Source: Meles meles | Lineage: Eukaryota > Chordata > Mammalia > Carnivora > Mustelidae | Direction: 5' to 3' | DNA: 64,000 nucleotides | NCBI RefSeq assembly: GCF_922984935.1 | Contig: NC_060067.1 | Coordinates: forward strand, 142,437,501-142,501,500 | In this document: positions 33,121-44,650 of the stretch, piece by piece | How the letters are laid out: each line of letters begins with the position of its first letter | Position numbering within the stretch: position 1 is the first letter of the stretch | Translations under genes and position numbers: made by a program | Notes under the pieces: generated by a model | Told to the model about the DNA's origin: nothing | The model's database searches: none | Seen by the model: only the letters and a program-made list of their open reading frames with translations

Positions 33121-34686
33121 CTTTAAATAAGCTTCTGGCAAAATCCACTCTGGAAGGGAGAAATCGTTAATCAGAGGGTGACGCTGGATGACCTTTTTAA
33201 GGGTATTTGTATGTTAACAGAGAAAAAAACAACGTCGTTGTCTTCCCAGCAGCTCTCCTCTCCCGAGGCTGGCTCTTGCCTCTGGGATCTTTCCTGTCCT
33301 CTAGCAGACCCTGATGGGAGGAACTGTCAAGTTCTTGGAAAAGGCCAAAACTTTGCTGCGTATCTTCTAACAGGATGGGGTACAGCTTTTCAACAATCTT
33401 TGAAAGGTTGCCTGAGAATTAAACCCATCCTCTGAAAAAAACAAGTGTAAACGTTTATTACCAATTCCTGGATTCAAGACACAGATTTTTTTCCCCCTGT
33501 ATTTAATGTGTCTTCATTTGGGATGCATCTTTTTATTGATGCTGGCCTGGTGGTAGTTATGAAAGAGTTGTCATTTCTGACACAGCCCCAAACCTGTCAT
33601 AGGGCACTTCGGTTGGGAGTGGCGCGGTTGTCACCACCTGTGCTGAGCCCTAAGGCCATCCACAATGACTTCAGAAATTTACATCACAATTTGATGATGT
33701 TGATGTTGACGTTCTGCATGTTCATTGCCCCTAACAGCAGAGAATGATATTATTATGTGAAGGAACAGAGGTATGAGGGTTTAAAAAGTGATTCAGAACA
33801 CTCAGGCTCTGTATGCAAAAAAGTTTTAGGAAAAGCTTAACCTGATATTTTCCTTTTTATGTATGTATGTATTTATGTGAGAGTGGTGTGTGATTTTAAA
33901 TTTTAAATTTTAAAAAATCGGTCTAAGTCAGTCCAAAGGAGTATTTTCAAACTTTTCTTTTTTAAAGCTTGTGTTAGAGTCTAATTAGCAGGTATTTCTT
34001 TCTTAATGATACATTTTACAGTCTTAAATTCTGCATCTTAAACTTGGTGAGTGTCCGGTGTGTTATCTCATTCCATGACAAACGGAGCTGAATTCTCAGA
34101 GACATTCAAGCCCGCAGGGCTAGAAAACTGAGTCTTATGTAAGGAATTTGGTGGTTTTCTCATGCCCCTGTGCTTGGACAAAGAACAACGACCACAACAG
34201 AAATCATGATGGAGACAAGTAAGTTGCAAGATGCAAGGTTCAAGTGGGATTCAGTGATCAGAGAGCTGGCCAGCAGCCTGGAGACGATCTATAGCTCCTG
34301 GAATCCTCCAGAGGTCTGCAGAAGTCCATAAACTCCATAAAACTCCACAAATGATATGCTGACATCATTCCCGTCTGGGCAAAGACAGGACCAGCAGCCA
34401 CCCAAGAATGGCCTTTCAGAATCCCTAATGAATTAATCACCACAAACCGGGGCAGGAGAGGGAAGAACATGTTCTTGCCGTCGGGTCTGCCTTTGCCCAG
34501 GGGTCCCACCTCCCATTCACCAATTAATTTTGCAGTCGCATCTGCCTTTCCTGCCAAGCTCACCCATAAAGGAATTTATCACCTTCTGTTCTGCTTTTCT
34601 TCCCAAATGTGAATCAGAAACCAACAGTACCGTTTAAAAAGGCACTTTCAGAAAATCCAACTATGTTCCCCAGCACCTTTACGTGG
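33121..34686. other. Spacer of the inverted repeat, nothing recognised
   Basis: Right part of the 2149-bp spacer. No gene; the longest frame is 101 codons on the minus strand (34258-34563) without a known domain. A (TTTTAAA)n-like patch occurs at 33894-33916. Confidence 0.45.
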
Positions 34687-35050
34687 AATAAGTGAGCTCT
34701 TCTGCATTTCCTTTTGTGGCTTTATTAACCATGTGGGCCAGACGCTCCCAGCTAGCAGGGGCCAATAATAATAGGAAACACTTGTTGTGTGCCAGGCGCT
34801 GTTCCGAGGGCTTTGTATCGATTACCTCATCTAATCCTCGCCAAGAATCCTATGCAGCAACTACTGCTATTACGCTCATGCTACACATGAGGAAACCGAG
34901 TCAAAGAGAAGGTCACAAACTTGCCCAAGTTCACACAGCTCTAGATAGAAGAGGTGAGGGTTGAACCCGGGCAGGCTGGCTCCAGGCGCCATCGTGTTTG
35001 ACCATGAGAAAAGATGATCAGGCTCCTCATTTTGTCTTTTCAAAAGTAAA
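34687..35050 (-). repeat. Right arm of the 364-bp inverted repeat
   Basis: Reverse-complement partner of 32174-32537. The four differences fall at both ends and at one internal site (TCTAGATAG here against TCTAGACAG in the complement of the left arm). Contains the MIR in opposite orientation. Confidence 0.95.
34762..34993 (-). mobile_element. MIR inside the right inverted-repeat arm
   Basis: TGTGCCAGGCGCTGTTCCGA, ACATGAGGAAACCGAGTC, CTTGCCCAAGTTCACACAGC and GTTGAACCCGGGCAGGC: the antisense MIR, the same copy as in the left arm. Confidence 0.88.
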
Positions 35051-35079
35051 CAGATTAAACAAAGCAAATGCTAGGACCT

Positions 35080-35470
35080 GTAGCAAAGAAAAACTGATCT
35101 CTTCTTGGAGGAACCCACAATCAAGGAGCAGCAGAAGGGAGACAGATGCATAAATAATTCTGGAGGGCAGGGGAAATATTCTGAGAAGACTTGAGGACAT
35201 TTCTTGGTGAACTCAGGATCTGACTTGACTTTGAAGGCATTGGACTTTGATAGGTAGGTATGGGGGGAGTGAGGATGGAGGCATAGGCAGAGAGGCTCTT
35301 GGCAAGAGGTCCCAGTCCAGGTGAGTTTATGGGTCAAAACCTCTGAGAGCTTCTCTGGGAAGAGTTGAGGAATCCATGAGCCGAGGAGAGTGAGGGTAGG
35401 TGGAGTCAAGCCAGAAAAGGTTCTGGGACCGTGGGGAGAATGTTGTCAACAATGACAAAGGAGCAGGGGC
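35080..35470 (-). mobile_element. L2 fragment, antisense (tentative)
   Basis: GACAGATGCATAAATAATTC, then CTTGACTTTGAAGGCATTGG and AGGTCCCAGTCCAGGTGAG recall the antisense L2 body. Diverged. Confidence 0.45.
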
Positions 35471-36746
35471 ATTGAGCAGTTGGCTGCTGGTACAGATTCT
35501 GTTCTCAAATCCAACTTTCTTAACTCTCAGCTCTGTCATCTGTCCCTGGAATGACTGTCATAACACATTCTGTGTCATCCGTGTCACCGGCCTCTGGTGG
35601 CCTTGGGAGGCTGTGGTCTAGTGGAAAAACACCAACTTTGTTCAACTTCTCATCATAGGATCATATTCCATTAACAACCATTCCTGCCCCTTGTACTCCT
35701 GTTCTGTAAGGGGTCTGCCCACTCTGGAACCCTGACTGCAACTAGCAGGTGGATTTGTGAAGGGTAGGTTTCTTTCTTCAACCAACCCCCCTAGATTTTT
35801 AATCCAGGAATTTATTTCAAAAAAAAAAAAAGTTGAGATGGATTGAGTCCATACTTTGGCAACTAATAATTTAGACTTAAGCGAATAGCTGACCCAGTCA
35901 AAAATTATATATAAAAACTCATGGAAGAATTCTGGTGTTAACTTTTATTCTCTCCTCACTGAGCATCTGAGGTGATTCTTAACCAGATTTCACTGAGGTC
36001 ATTGTATCTGTGTTGGCCTGTCAGGATCTTTTCCTTTTCTTTCCCGGGATGTTTTTATGAGGTAATCCCCTGTGAGGCTTCATGCTCTTCCTCATCCACG
36101 CTTGTCATCGAAATGGTCTCTTCCTCACATGAAGGCTTTTCATTTTCTTTCTCCACTCCATACAGTGGCCCAAAGTGCTCAGTTTAAGAAGAGACTCTTC
36201 ATCAAGCGTGTTTCTGTCACAGGCCAGAGAGGAACGCACGTGGAGCAGAAGGCAAGTGTTTCCTTCCTCAGCAGGGCAAGCAGCCACCTGTTATCCAGGA
36301 AATTCTCCCCCCACCCCCCCACCCCTCTTTATTGATTCTTTGCTCTGTGTCAGAGCTGTGCCTGTAAGCTCTCAGAGAAGTAAAGAGGATGTTTATAACT
36401 TCTTGTTTGAGTATTAACTTTAAAAAAATCTCTGTCCGGCTCAGAAGTCATTGGTTGACATAAACACTCCGGTTTGGCTGTTCCCCCTTTCTCTGTTAGA
36501 CTCTGCTCCGCCCTCATTCTTACTGTGGGCCACGTGGCTCCCTGCAGCGGCAAGCTTACAGGCAGGCACACACTTGGGCACACGTGCTACCTCTGCTGGG
36601 CGAGGGCGTGGCTTATACCATTTAAAGGAAAGGCGGAGAGGTTCTGGGAAGCCTCACTTGACCTCTCTTCCTGGCTCTCCTTAGTCCTGCTTTTGCATCT
36701 GAACTATTTCTTTCCTTGATCAATAGATGCAAGCTCATACAATAAT
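35471..36746. other. Single-copy DNA, no gene recognised
   Basis: Frames under 90 codons only. Contains a C-rich run at 36307-36325 (C6AC7AC4) that could form an i-motif, or a G4 on the minus strand. Confidence 0.45.
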
Positions 36747-36757
36747 AAAACCAGAGA

Positions 36758-36952
36758 GTGGGGCACATGGGTGGCTCTGTCCTTAAGTGTTTACGTTTGG
36801 CTCAGATCATGATGCCAGGGTCCTGGGATCGAGCCCCGCATTGGACTCCCTGCTCAGTGGGAAGCCTGCCTCTCCCTCTCCCACTCTTCCTGCTTGTGTT
36901 CCCTCTCTCACTGTGTCTCTCTCTGTCAAATAAATAAATAAAATCCTTAAAA
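36758..36952 (+). mobile_element. Can-SINE, plus strand
   Basis: GTGGGGCACATGGGTGGCTC head, GGGATCGAGCCCC B box, and a CCCACTCTTCCTGCTTGTG middle of the older subfamily. Perfect 11-bp duplication AAAACCAGAGA (36747-36757 and 36953-36963). Confidence 0.93.
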
Positions 36953-36963
36953 AAAACCAGAGA

Positions 36964-37678
36964 TGCCTATTTAATTCAAGTAAGAAATATTCCTATCCAT
37001 CTGTACCATCACGGTGGATAATCAAAAATTTGCACACTTATTTTTATTAAATCAAAGAAGAGTATAAAATTAGCGCACTTTCTAATTCCATAATATCACT
37101 CATTGCAGATTCCTTTCCCTCAAGCTATTGACTAGATTGGCTAATTCACACTATGGGATATTTTCAACTGTTTACCAAATTGGAACAAGTCCAGACCAGA
37201 TGCTTTTAAAAAATGCATTCTTCATAAACCAGGAAAAGATACTAAACTCTGAAAGAATCCCAGATGTTTGGATGTTTTATCTCAACTGGGATGGTAAAAC
37301 CCTCTTGTCATTGATTTGTCAGATCAAATGATTTCTCTATTGTGACTGGTAATTGCACAAGAGCAGCCTTGGCTGACACCATCATTGACATTACCTCTTT
37401 CCATAAACACCAGTAGAAGAAAATTCTGAATTACTAAGAAAGGTCCTGCTCTATGACTCTTCTATAATTACTTCTACCAACTTCTTCAGTCTTGAGTTTC
37501 ACATTCCCGACAAATACAGAAATACTGCCTTTCTTTTCTTATAGGCCAGTTCACAGAACACACCGTTGCTTAAAATTATTTTTTTGGCTTATATTTCAAA
37601 TGATTATAAACCTGAAGACTTCCAAGCAAAGGAAATACTTAATTTTTTTAAGTTTAAATTGTTTACCCTCTCTTTTTT
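36964..37678. other. AT-rich non-coding DNA
   Basis: No repeat family or gene recognised. Confidence 0.45.
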
Positions 37679-37692
37679 AAAGATCAGTTATT

Positions 37693-38087
37693 GGGGTGCC
37701 TGGGTGGTTCAGTGGGTTAAAGCCTCTGCCTTCGGTTCAGGTCATGGTCTCAGGGTCCTGGGATCAAGTCCCGCATCAGGCTCTCTGTTCAGCCGGAAGC
37801 CTGCTTTCCCCTCCCTCTCTGCCTACTTATGATCTCTATCTGTCAAAAAAATAAATAAAATCTAGGGGCACCTGGGTGGCTTAGTGGGTTAAAGCCTCTG
37901 CCTTCGGCTCAGGTCATGATCCCAGGGTTCTGGGATAGAGCCTCGCATCAGGCTCTCTGCTCAGCAGGGAGCCTGCTTCCTCCTCTCTCTCTCTCTCTGC
38001 CTGCCTTTCTGCCTACTTGTGATCACTGTCTGCCAAATAAATACAATTTTAAAAATCTTAAATAAATAAATCTGTAAAAAACTAAAT
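37693..38087 (+). mobile_element. Two nested Can-SINEs, both plus strand
   Basis: The outer copy (37693 to about 37862) has GGGGTGCCTGGGTGGTTCAG. A second copy starts at about 37864 (GGGGCACCTGGGTGGCTTAG) in its (AAATA)n tail, and the tail resumes to 38087. The block is flanked by AAAGATCAGTTATT (37679-37692) and AAAGGTCAGTTATT (38088-38101), one mismatch. Confidence 0.92.
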
Positions 38088-38101
38088 AAAGGTCAGTTAT
38101 T

Positions 38102-39480
38102 TTGTGTTCGTGTTTTGTAAATTATTCATTCAACAAAAATTCATATACTATTAACTAATGATAAGATAATGGCAGAAGCAGTCAATGGTCAATAAACAAA
38201 GAAAAAAATGCATGATTAAATACTTGATAGATGTTCTAAATAAAAAGATGTAGTGGATATTAATGGTGAGTATGTGGCGTGAGTATGTTTGTTGTTAGAT
38301 AGAGAGAGGCCTCTTGGAGGAGGTCACACTGAAACCAAGGCCTGAAAACAGGAGGTAGACAAAGAGAAAGGGAGCAGGGTCCCAACAAGAAGGAACAGTA
38401 AGTACAAGGCCTCGAAGAAGCGAAGATGTTGGTGTATTCAGTTGGAGAAAGGATTTCAGTGAGGCGGAGACGTGCAGAGCAAGGAACTGGCGGGTCAAGA
38501 CAGGAAAGGGGAAAAGGCCAGATCACGTGGGCCAGGAAAGAAGTTCAGATTTTACTGGAAGCAAAATATGTTTAAGGTTGTCGAATCATGCTGTGTAATT
38601 ACTCAGTTCATATTTTAAAAAGATAACTGTGGCTCTCTTTTGGTGGGAACAGGGAAGTCAGGCCACTATTGCAGTGATTGGGGGGGAAGTAGAGAATGGA
38701 TTACAGCTGGAGAGAGACTGTTGGAAGATGAAAAATATTCAAGGAAGTAGAAAAGGCAAGATCTATTGAAAGTAAGAGAAAAGAGGGAGGGAGGAACCCA
38801 GCATGGCAGGGCCTTTTGGATTTTGCAACTGGACGGAAGATGGTACCACTCAATGAGATGGAAGAAAACAAGGGGAGGGAATGTTTTGGAGTAGGGATTG
38901 GGTTGGATCAAGAGTTTCATTTGGAGGATATTGACTTTGAGGTGCCTGTTAGGAAAGTTCTATATTCTTAAGGATCATCACCCTCTAAGATGCTTTTGTG
39001 ACTATTTCCATCAGCGTCTTCAAACATCAGTGAATCTGGGGAAACGGCAGAGAGAGGCAGTTTGTTAAGTAGATTGAATATATTATGTATATGAGCTTAG
39101 AGGGGAAGTCTTGGTTGTGAAGTATTTAAAACCATGGGTATTGATGGGTATAGATGAAAGAAGGGAAAAGAAGGGAAAGAATATTCAAGAGAAGAAATTG
39201 GGCCTCCGGATTGAACCGCCCAAACTTCAGCATTTAAAGATGGGGTTGAGGAAGACAAGTCAGCAAAGAAGCCTGAGGAGTGGCTGAAGAAGTAGGAGAG
39301 GTACCAGGAGAGTTAAGGGGTTGGGGGGGAGGTCATACAGGCAGGCAGGAGAGTGTATTCAAAAGGCGGAGGTGGTCCCTCATTTCAGGAGGAAGAATTT
39401 CAATAGCATGGCAGAAGCCGAAGCCATAAAGAAACTTGGGAGTACCCAAAGGTCATGGTGGTTTTAAATGCCTGTTTCAT
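38102..39480 (-). mobile_element. Long L2 copy, antisense
   Basis: ATTCATTCAACAAAAATTC at the left is the antisense 3' end. Then GAGGCCTCTTGGAGGAGGTC, GTACAAGGCCTCGAAGAAGC, AGATAACTGTGGCTCTC, GCCACTATTGCAGTGATTG and TTGACTTTGAGGTGCCTGTT follow the antisense L2 order into the end of the reverse-transcriptase region. About 1.3 kb and decayed; no usable frame. Confidence 0.7.
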
Positions 39481-41275
39481 CCAACAGTGTATAAAGTTTA
39501 GTTTACAAACTAAAATCCCACTGACAATGGAAGTCCAAAAGTCAAGCAAAATGTCAAATGTCCTGCAGGATCCTTCATTCCTAGAAAAAAAGAGAAATAA
39601 AAAAACTCACGCAGAACTTGTCACATGAAAGGTCTGGCAACGCATACAGAATATTTCAGTAAACAAATCAAAGAACAGGGTTTTTTGTTGTTGTTGTTGT
39701 TGTTCAAGTGGGTGGATTTATTTATTGTTAAATATTCTTGCATAAAATATATGTACACTACGAAGGCAACCATATTTGAACTATGTGGGAGGTAACATGC
39801 AAAAATGAAATTTTGTTAAACTTTTGTTAGAAGTTTTCTTATGGCTTAAGAAAATGATGTTTATATTGCTACTATATTATCTTTTCCTAAAGAAGGAAAA
39901 CGATCGATTTCCCATGACGTGAAAAGGAAGGAACTGAGGTTTTTATGGTTTCTGCTAGACAGGTATCCATTTTTGGGGTGACGGGAACTTTCGAGACCAG
40001 GCAGGTAAGAAATGACCCCAGACCCTATAGTGAGGCAGTGTGGGAGGAACTCCAACCCGTCTTCCCCATCGGTATGCATATTTTTGTTTCCAGTGCTCTT
40101 TTAGTATCACAAAATGAACAACCCCTGAAACTCTAAAATCTAGTTTTCATCTGATTCCCTAACTTCTGCTTTGGGACAAGATTAGAGTTAGCTATCAAAG
40201 CAGCATTGTTTATCTGCATGATTTCCCACTTTGATGTGTACACCTAAACATGAATCTGTGGGTTTGTTTCTCCGGATGGTTGGAGGGGCTGGACCACCAT
40301 GGTTTTCCTGGCTGCTGTCCAGGCCCCAGCTGGACTGACTAGAGGCGGAAATCAAGGATGGGAGCAGGGTGGGGAAGGGGGAAAGCCGTTGCCTTAATGT
40401 TATCAGCGAATACTTTTGTACTATTTTTTGGCACCTTCCTACCCTGAACCAGCAGAATCTTGATGTAGTTCCCGAGGTCAAAGGCTAGGTTGGGCAAGAG
40501 AAGCAAGGAGCAAAAGCAATGCGGCTTGATCTTCACCAACCTCTCAGGCTGGTGATTGCTGAGGTCGATCTTAACATCAGTTTTTACTCTCTAAGCCTTT
40601 ATTGAGTGCTTCGGGTGGTCTGCGTGTTTGCTGCCCCAATTCTTAAAGCACCTCAGCGTGAGGATCAATTAGGAGAGACAAAACGATACTGGGATGTGTG
40701 TCCTTTTGAAATGCAAATAACTCTGAGAAAAGAAATATAAATTGCCACTGCTTTTGTAAAAATCAGAGGACTCAGCCCCTGCTCCTCTGAGCCGCATTTA
40801 ACACCGTTTGCACACTCCAGCCACTCAAATAGAGGGAACTGGCAGGAAGAAAGATGTAGAGCTTGCAGATTAAAATGTATCCCAAGAACTCTTTCCATGC
40901 TCCAAGGTAGAAATTCTTCATAGAATTATACATGAACAAATCTCCCTCTCTTAAATTAAAAAAAAAAAAAAAAAACTGTTTAGAATACTGTTTTTTAACT
41001 ACAAATTATTATTTATTCTTCTTCATTTTAAATGTTTTATTTTAGTACCAGCTACTTCTCCTCTTGGTTACTGTGACATCCATTTATCTTGGAAAGAACA
41101 TAACCTAAGATCAGGCAGTAGTGACCCTATTTGAAAGACTGATCATTTACTTGCATTGAGAAAAGACGTATTTTTTTAAATGGCATGTTCAAAACCTGTG
41201 TAAACATCTTTAAGGAGCTGCTCAATGATGATGTTGCACATTCTCTTTAGGAATAATGTGATTGTGAAGCTCATT
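39481..41275. other. Single-copy DNA, no gene recognised
   Basis: Contains (GTT)n at 39681-39705 and an A18 run at 40959-40976. 40560-40930 looks like a conserved non-coding element and holds the octamer ATGCAAAT (40711-40718). Frames under 100 codons. Confidence 0.45.
39681..39705. repeat. (GTT)n microsatellite
   Basis: About six TTG units after a T-run. Confidence 0.85.
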
Positions 41276-41288
41276 CTTCTTCCATGAC

Positions 41289-41481
41289 TTTTTTTTTTTT
41301 TTTTTAAGAGTAGGAAAAAGAGTGGGGAGAGAGGGGCAGAGGAAGAGGGAGAGAGAATCTTAGGCAGGCTCCACACCCAGTGAGTCTGACACCGGGCTCG
41401 ATCTCATGACCCTGAGATCATGATCATGATCTGAGCCCAAATCAAGAGTCGGACACGTAACTGATTAAACCAGGCAGAAGC
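41289..41481 (-). mobile_element. Older Can-SINE, minus strand
   Basis: Long T-tail, AAGAGTAGGAAAAAGAGTGG, then CGGGCTCGATCTCATGACCC and a degenerated head. A short ATCATG triplication sits in the middle. Duplication CTTCTTCCATGAC (41276-41288) and CTTCTTCCGTGAC (41482-41494). Confidence 0.88.
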
Positions 41482-41537
41482 CTTCTTCCGTGACATTTCT
41501 TAACGTTCTCTTTGTGCAAAAGGTTCTCAGAAGGATG

Positions 41538-41738
41538 GGAACACCTGGGTGGCTCAGTTGGTTAAGCATTTGCCTTCAGCTCCGGTCATGATCTTGTGGT
41601 CCTGGGATGGAGCCCTGCTTGGGGCTCCCTGCTCAGTGGGGAGTCTACTTCTCTCTTCTCCCTCTCCCTCTGTGTTCTCTCTTTCTCTCTCTGACTTTCT
41701 TGCAAAGAAATAAATAAAATCATTTTAAAAATTAAGAA
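41538..41738 (+). mobile_element. Can-SINE, plus strand
   Basis: AACACCTGGGTGGCTCAGTT head, CCTGGGATGGAGCCC B box (diverged), CT tract and tail. Flanks AAAAGGTTCTCAGAAGGATG and AAAAGATTCTCTGAAGGAAT look like an imperfect target duplication. Confidence 0.9.
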
Positions 41739-41837
41739 TAAAAGATTCTCTGAAGGAATGAGAGAAAAAAACACCATTTTTAAAAAAGATGACAAGATGC
41801 TTCATTAAAGGGTAGAATAAAGGCAAAATGGCATGGA

Positions 41838-41925
41838 ATCCAGAGGCCTTGGTTAAGCCCTTCTGAGCCTCAATTTCCTCTTCTGCATAATGGGGGACGG
41901 CAGCTGTTATCATGAGGAAGTACAA
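41838..41925 (+). mobile_element. MIR fragment, plus strand
   Basis: GAGCCTCAATTTCCTCTTCT and GCATAATGGGGGACGGCAGC match the sense MIR core. Confidence 0.6.
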
Positions 41926-42119
41926 TTGGGGTTAGGTGCTCATGTGTTTACTCTACGGGGGGAATATAACCCAGTGGGCCCCTAAAAATAATTCAGACCT
42001 ATAGGTCTGTATATGTATTTTTTGATTCAGTGACAAATTCACATTCAGTATTCTAGTTTATAAGACACAAGAGAAAGTTCAAAGCCTTTGTGGAAAAAAG
42101 CAATCTTGCTGAAGTCTTC

Positions 42120-42312
42120 TCAAAAGACACATTCATTTAGTCACTCAGCAAATTGTTACTGAAACCTACTACATCCCGAGCATTTGTGCTAGGTGCCAGG
42201 GAGTGATCAAACGAGTTTCTGATCTCACGGAACTTGGATCTAGTGGAGAGGAGATTGTGATTGACCAAATAACCACAAATAAATATTATAATCTATAAGA
42301 AAGAAAATTCTG
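42120..42312 (-). mobile_element. L2 3' end, antisense
   Basis: ATTCATTTAGTCACTCAGCA, CTACTACATCCCGAGCATTT, TGCTAGGTGCCAGGGAGTG and GATCTCACGGAACTTGGAT follow the antisense L2 3' end. Confidence 0.6.
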
Positions 42313-42835
42313 ACTTTTTTTAACTCTTGGAAAATAGAACAGACATTGAAAAAAAATACTTGAGAAGTATAATTTTGCCATTTTTCAATCTCAGTGTCTT
42401 TCATAATTAATAGTTATGATGTTAGTACTTGGGTTCACTTGTTCGTGTGTGGCACTCTCTGTGAAGATAAACTGTGTCAAATACATCTCAAATTTGCAAG
42501 ATCGGATTAAAACATGGAATAACTAACATAGCAAACTGATGAATCCTTGAAGCTACAACTTCATATCATGGCCATGCCTACATTTTGAAAGGGCAAGAAA
42601 CCAGGAAGCCGGGGGTAGACCTAAGGAGGCACCTAAGAAAGGCAAGGGCAAGATTCCCAAAGCAGTTGTCGAGTCCCCTCAATGAGGAAACCCTGATCCA
42701 GAGTGACAAAAGGATTGAGGCAGGGCTAGAAGGACTAGTCGAGGCACCCCGAAAGCAAGTCTCCAGGGGAGGGGGGTATTTGTTAGTTTTTACTTGTATT
42801 CAAAGATTTTATCCAGAAGGTCTCTAAGAAGTATT

Positions 42836-42879
42836 TTTCAAACAGTAAGTTATGACTTACTTTCAAACAGTAAGTTATG
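42836..42879. repeat. 19-bp direct duplication
   Basis: TTTCAAACAGTAAGTTATG occurs at 42836-42854 and again at 42861-42879. It sits in DNA (to about 42990) that resembles an old DNA-transposon remnant with TTTCAAAC and GGGTCACAAAATAAATTTAG, family unresolved. Confidence 0.8.
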
Positions 42880-42990
42880 GCCCCTTCTTGGGTCACAAAA
42901 TAAATTTAGTGGGTACCCATGGGCAATTTTAAATGAGATAATAGAAAATGTCCATGTGCATTGTCCATAGCAGGGATGAGGTTGTCTGTG

Positions 42991-44404
42991 TTTGGGAGTG
43001 TATGTGTGCACCAAAGGGCCTCTGGAGCCCAGAGCCTGTTCAGTGGTGGGAATTTCCTGAGGAATACCGTCCCTGACTTTTCTTAGGATATGGTCCTGTA
43101 AAGTTACAACCTTCTCCCAAGATAGTTGGGCAGGGACATCGGTTGCAGAGCTGAGCTCCTACCCAAGCTAAAGCCCAGGGATCCATCTGCACTAAAGATG
43201 GTGTCTGAATGGGGGGCTGGCCTGCAAAGTTTCAATCTAGAAGAGTTGATCCTTGAAAATGAATGAAACAGAGACCAAGTACAAGGCAAGGGTATTACCT
43301 TCCTTTGTTGGGAAGGAAATACACAGGTTGGAATCGGTGCTATTTGGCACCGATTTTTTAACCTGCAAAATGGCAATGTCCTTTATTAAAATTAAGAGGT
43401 GGGTTGGCCCAGCTGTGGAGAGATCCCCTGATGGCACAGCCTCATTTAGGAGTTGACTTGTGAGTGAGAAAGGTGCTGATAACGGGGAAAATTGGGAGTG
43501 AGATTAAACCAAGGGCTTACATCCCTATTTTCCTTGTTGGGCTCTTTGCCCTTGAGGGACTGCTCTGGGTGCCTCTCAGCTGTCTGTAACTGAGGCCATT
43601 GTCTTAAACAAGGTATGCTTAGAGGGAGCATTCTTCTGTCCTTTGTGCTTTTACTAAAACTGCTTTCCAAATACTGTCAATGTTTTGAGTTTTATTTCTC
43701 CCACTTAATAAGATACTTCTTTTATGGTGGTTAAAAAATTAATTTATATGAAAACTTTTTGAGGGGAAGGATCAAGAGGTTGATCATTTTATTTGCAGAT
43801 ATAATTTCTAACTTCAGATCTTTCCACATCGATTTTGGATGACAGAGAGAATTCTCCAGGGCAAGAGGAATGAATAGCTGGTCTTCCTTCCAGTACTTAG
43901 AACATTCCAGAGAGGACTCCTTGATGATAAACAGGGTGGAAAGGTTAACGGGGTGGGGGTGGAGGATGTACACGTTTGGCAAACTGTGGGGTCCCTTTTT
44001 GCTGAGTTAAGTCGGTAGAGAGGGAGTCAGAGAATTGGCTCTGGGCTGGGGACCCAGATGGGTAAACTGCCATGGAAGAAAGACTAGTAAAGCAGTAATG
44101 GAAGAGGCCTGCTTTCACCTTGGTGAGAGGTGGGTGGTTCTCTGTGGAGGCAGAGGAAGATGCAATCAGGGACTCCAGGATGAGGCACAAGCTATCAAGA
44201 GAGATGGCAGATCTCCAGAACAAACCACTGATTTCTTTCAAATGACCCACCTGTCGTTACAACTTCAGCTGAGGTGTCCGAACTGGGAATTTGAGTTCCT
44301 CCGAAAGCTTTTCTCAGTCAAAGCCAAAGGGCTCTTTATTTCACATGTAGAGACAAAGAAATGTTTCTTTCAAACTCTCACCTAAAACTTCCATGTCGTG
44401 GAAA
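42991..44404. other. Single-copy DNA, no gene recognised
   Basis: Frames up to 116 codons (44035-44385 plus), overlapped by 101 codons on the other strand; neither has a known domain. Contains a perfect 9-bp hairpin at 43332-43355 followed by T6. Confidence 0.45.
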
Positions 44405-44650
44405 AAGCATGTGCTTAGAAGGGGGACAGACGTGAGTAGCATTATTTTAGATGCTCACCACAGACTTGCTGTGAGCCCTTGGGTAAGATAGTTAACAAGT
44501 TAGGAATCTCAAAGAACTACAGTCTCTTGCCCTGAAAATAAGGAAAATAATACCTCTTTTGTAGGGTTGTTGTGAGGATTTCATAAGACAAAGTTTATAA
44601 AGTGCAAGGCCGTGCCCGGGCTCTCAGTAAATGAAGTTAGTATGTATGTT
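44405..44650 (+). mobile_element. MIR, plus strand
   Basis: CTTGCTGTGAGCCCTTGGGT, AAGGAAAATAATACCTCTTT, GTAGGGTTGTTGTGAGGATT, then AAGTGCAAGGCC and TCTCAGTAAATG. Near full-length sense MIR. Confidence 0.85.

Noticed and set aside
36307..36325. C-rich run as a regulatory GC box or i-motif
   Set aside because: Only three C-runs and no promoter context; likely simple sequence.
38260..38526. 88-codon minus-strand frame
   Set aside because: It lies in the antisense L2 copy and reflects its decayed 3' region.
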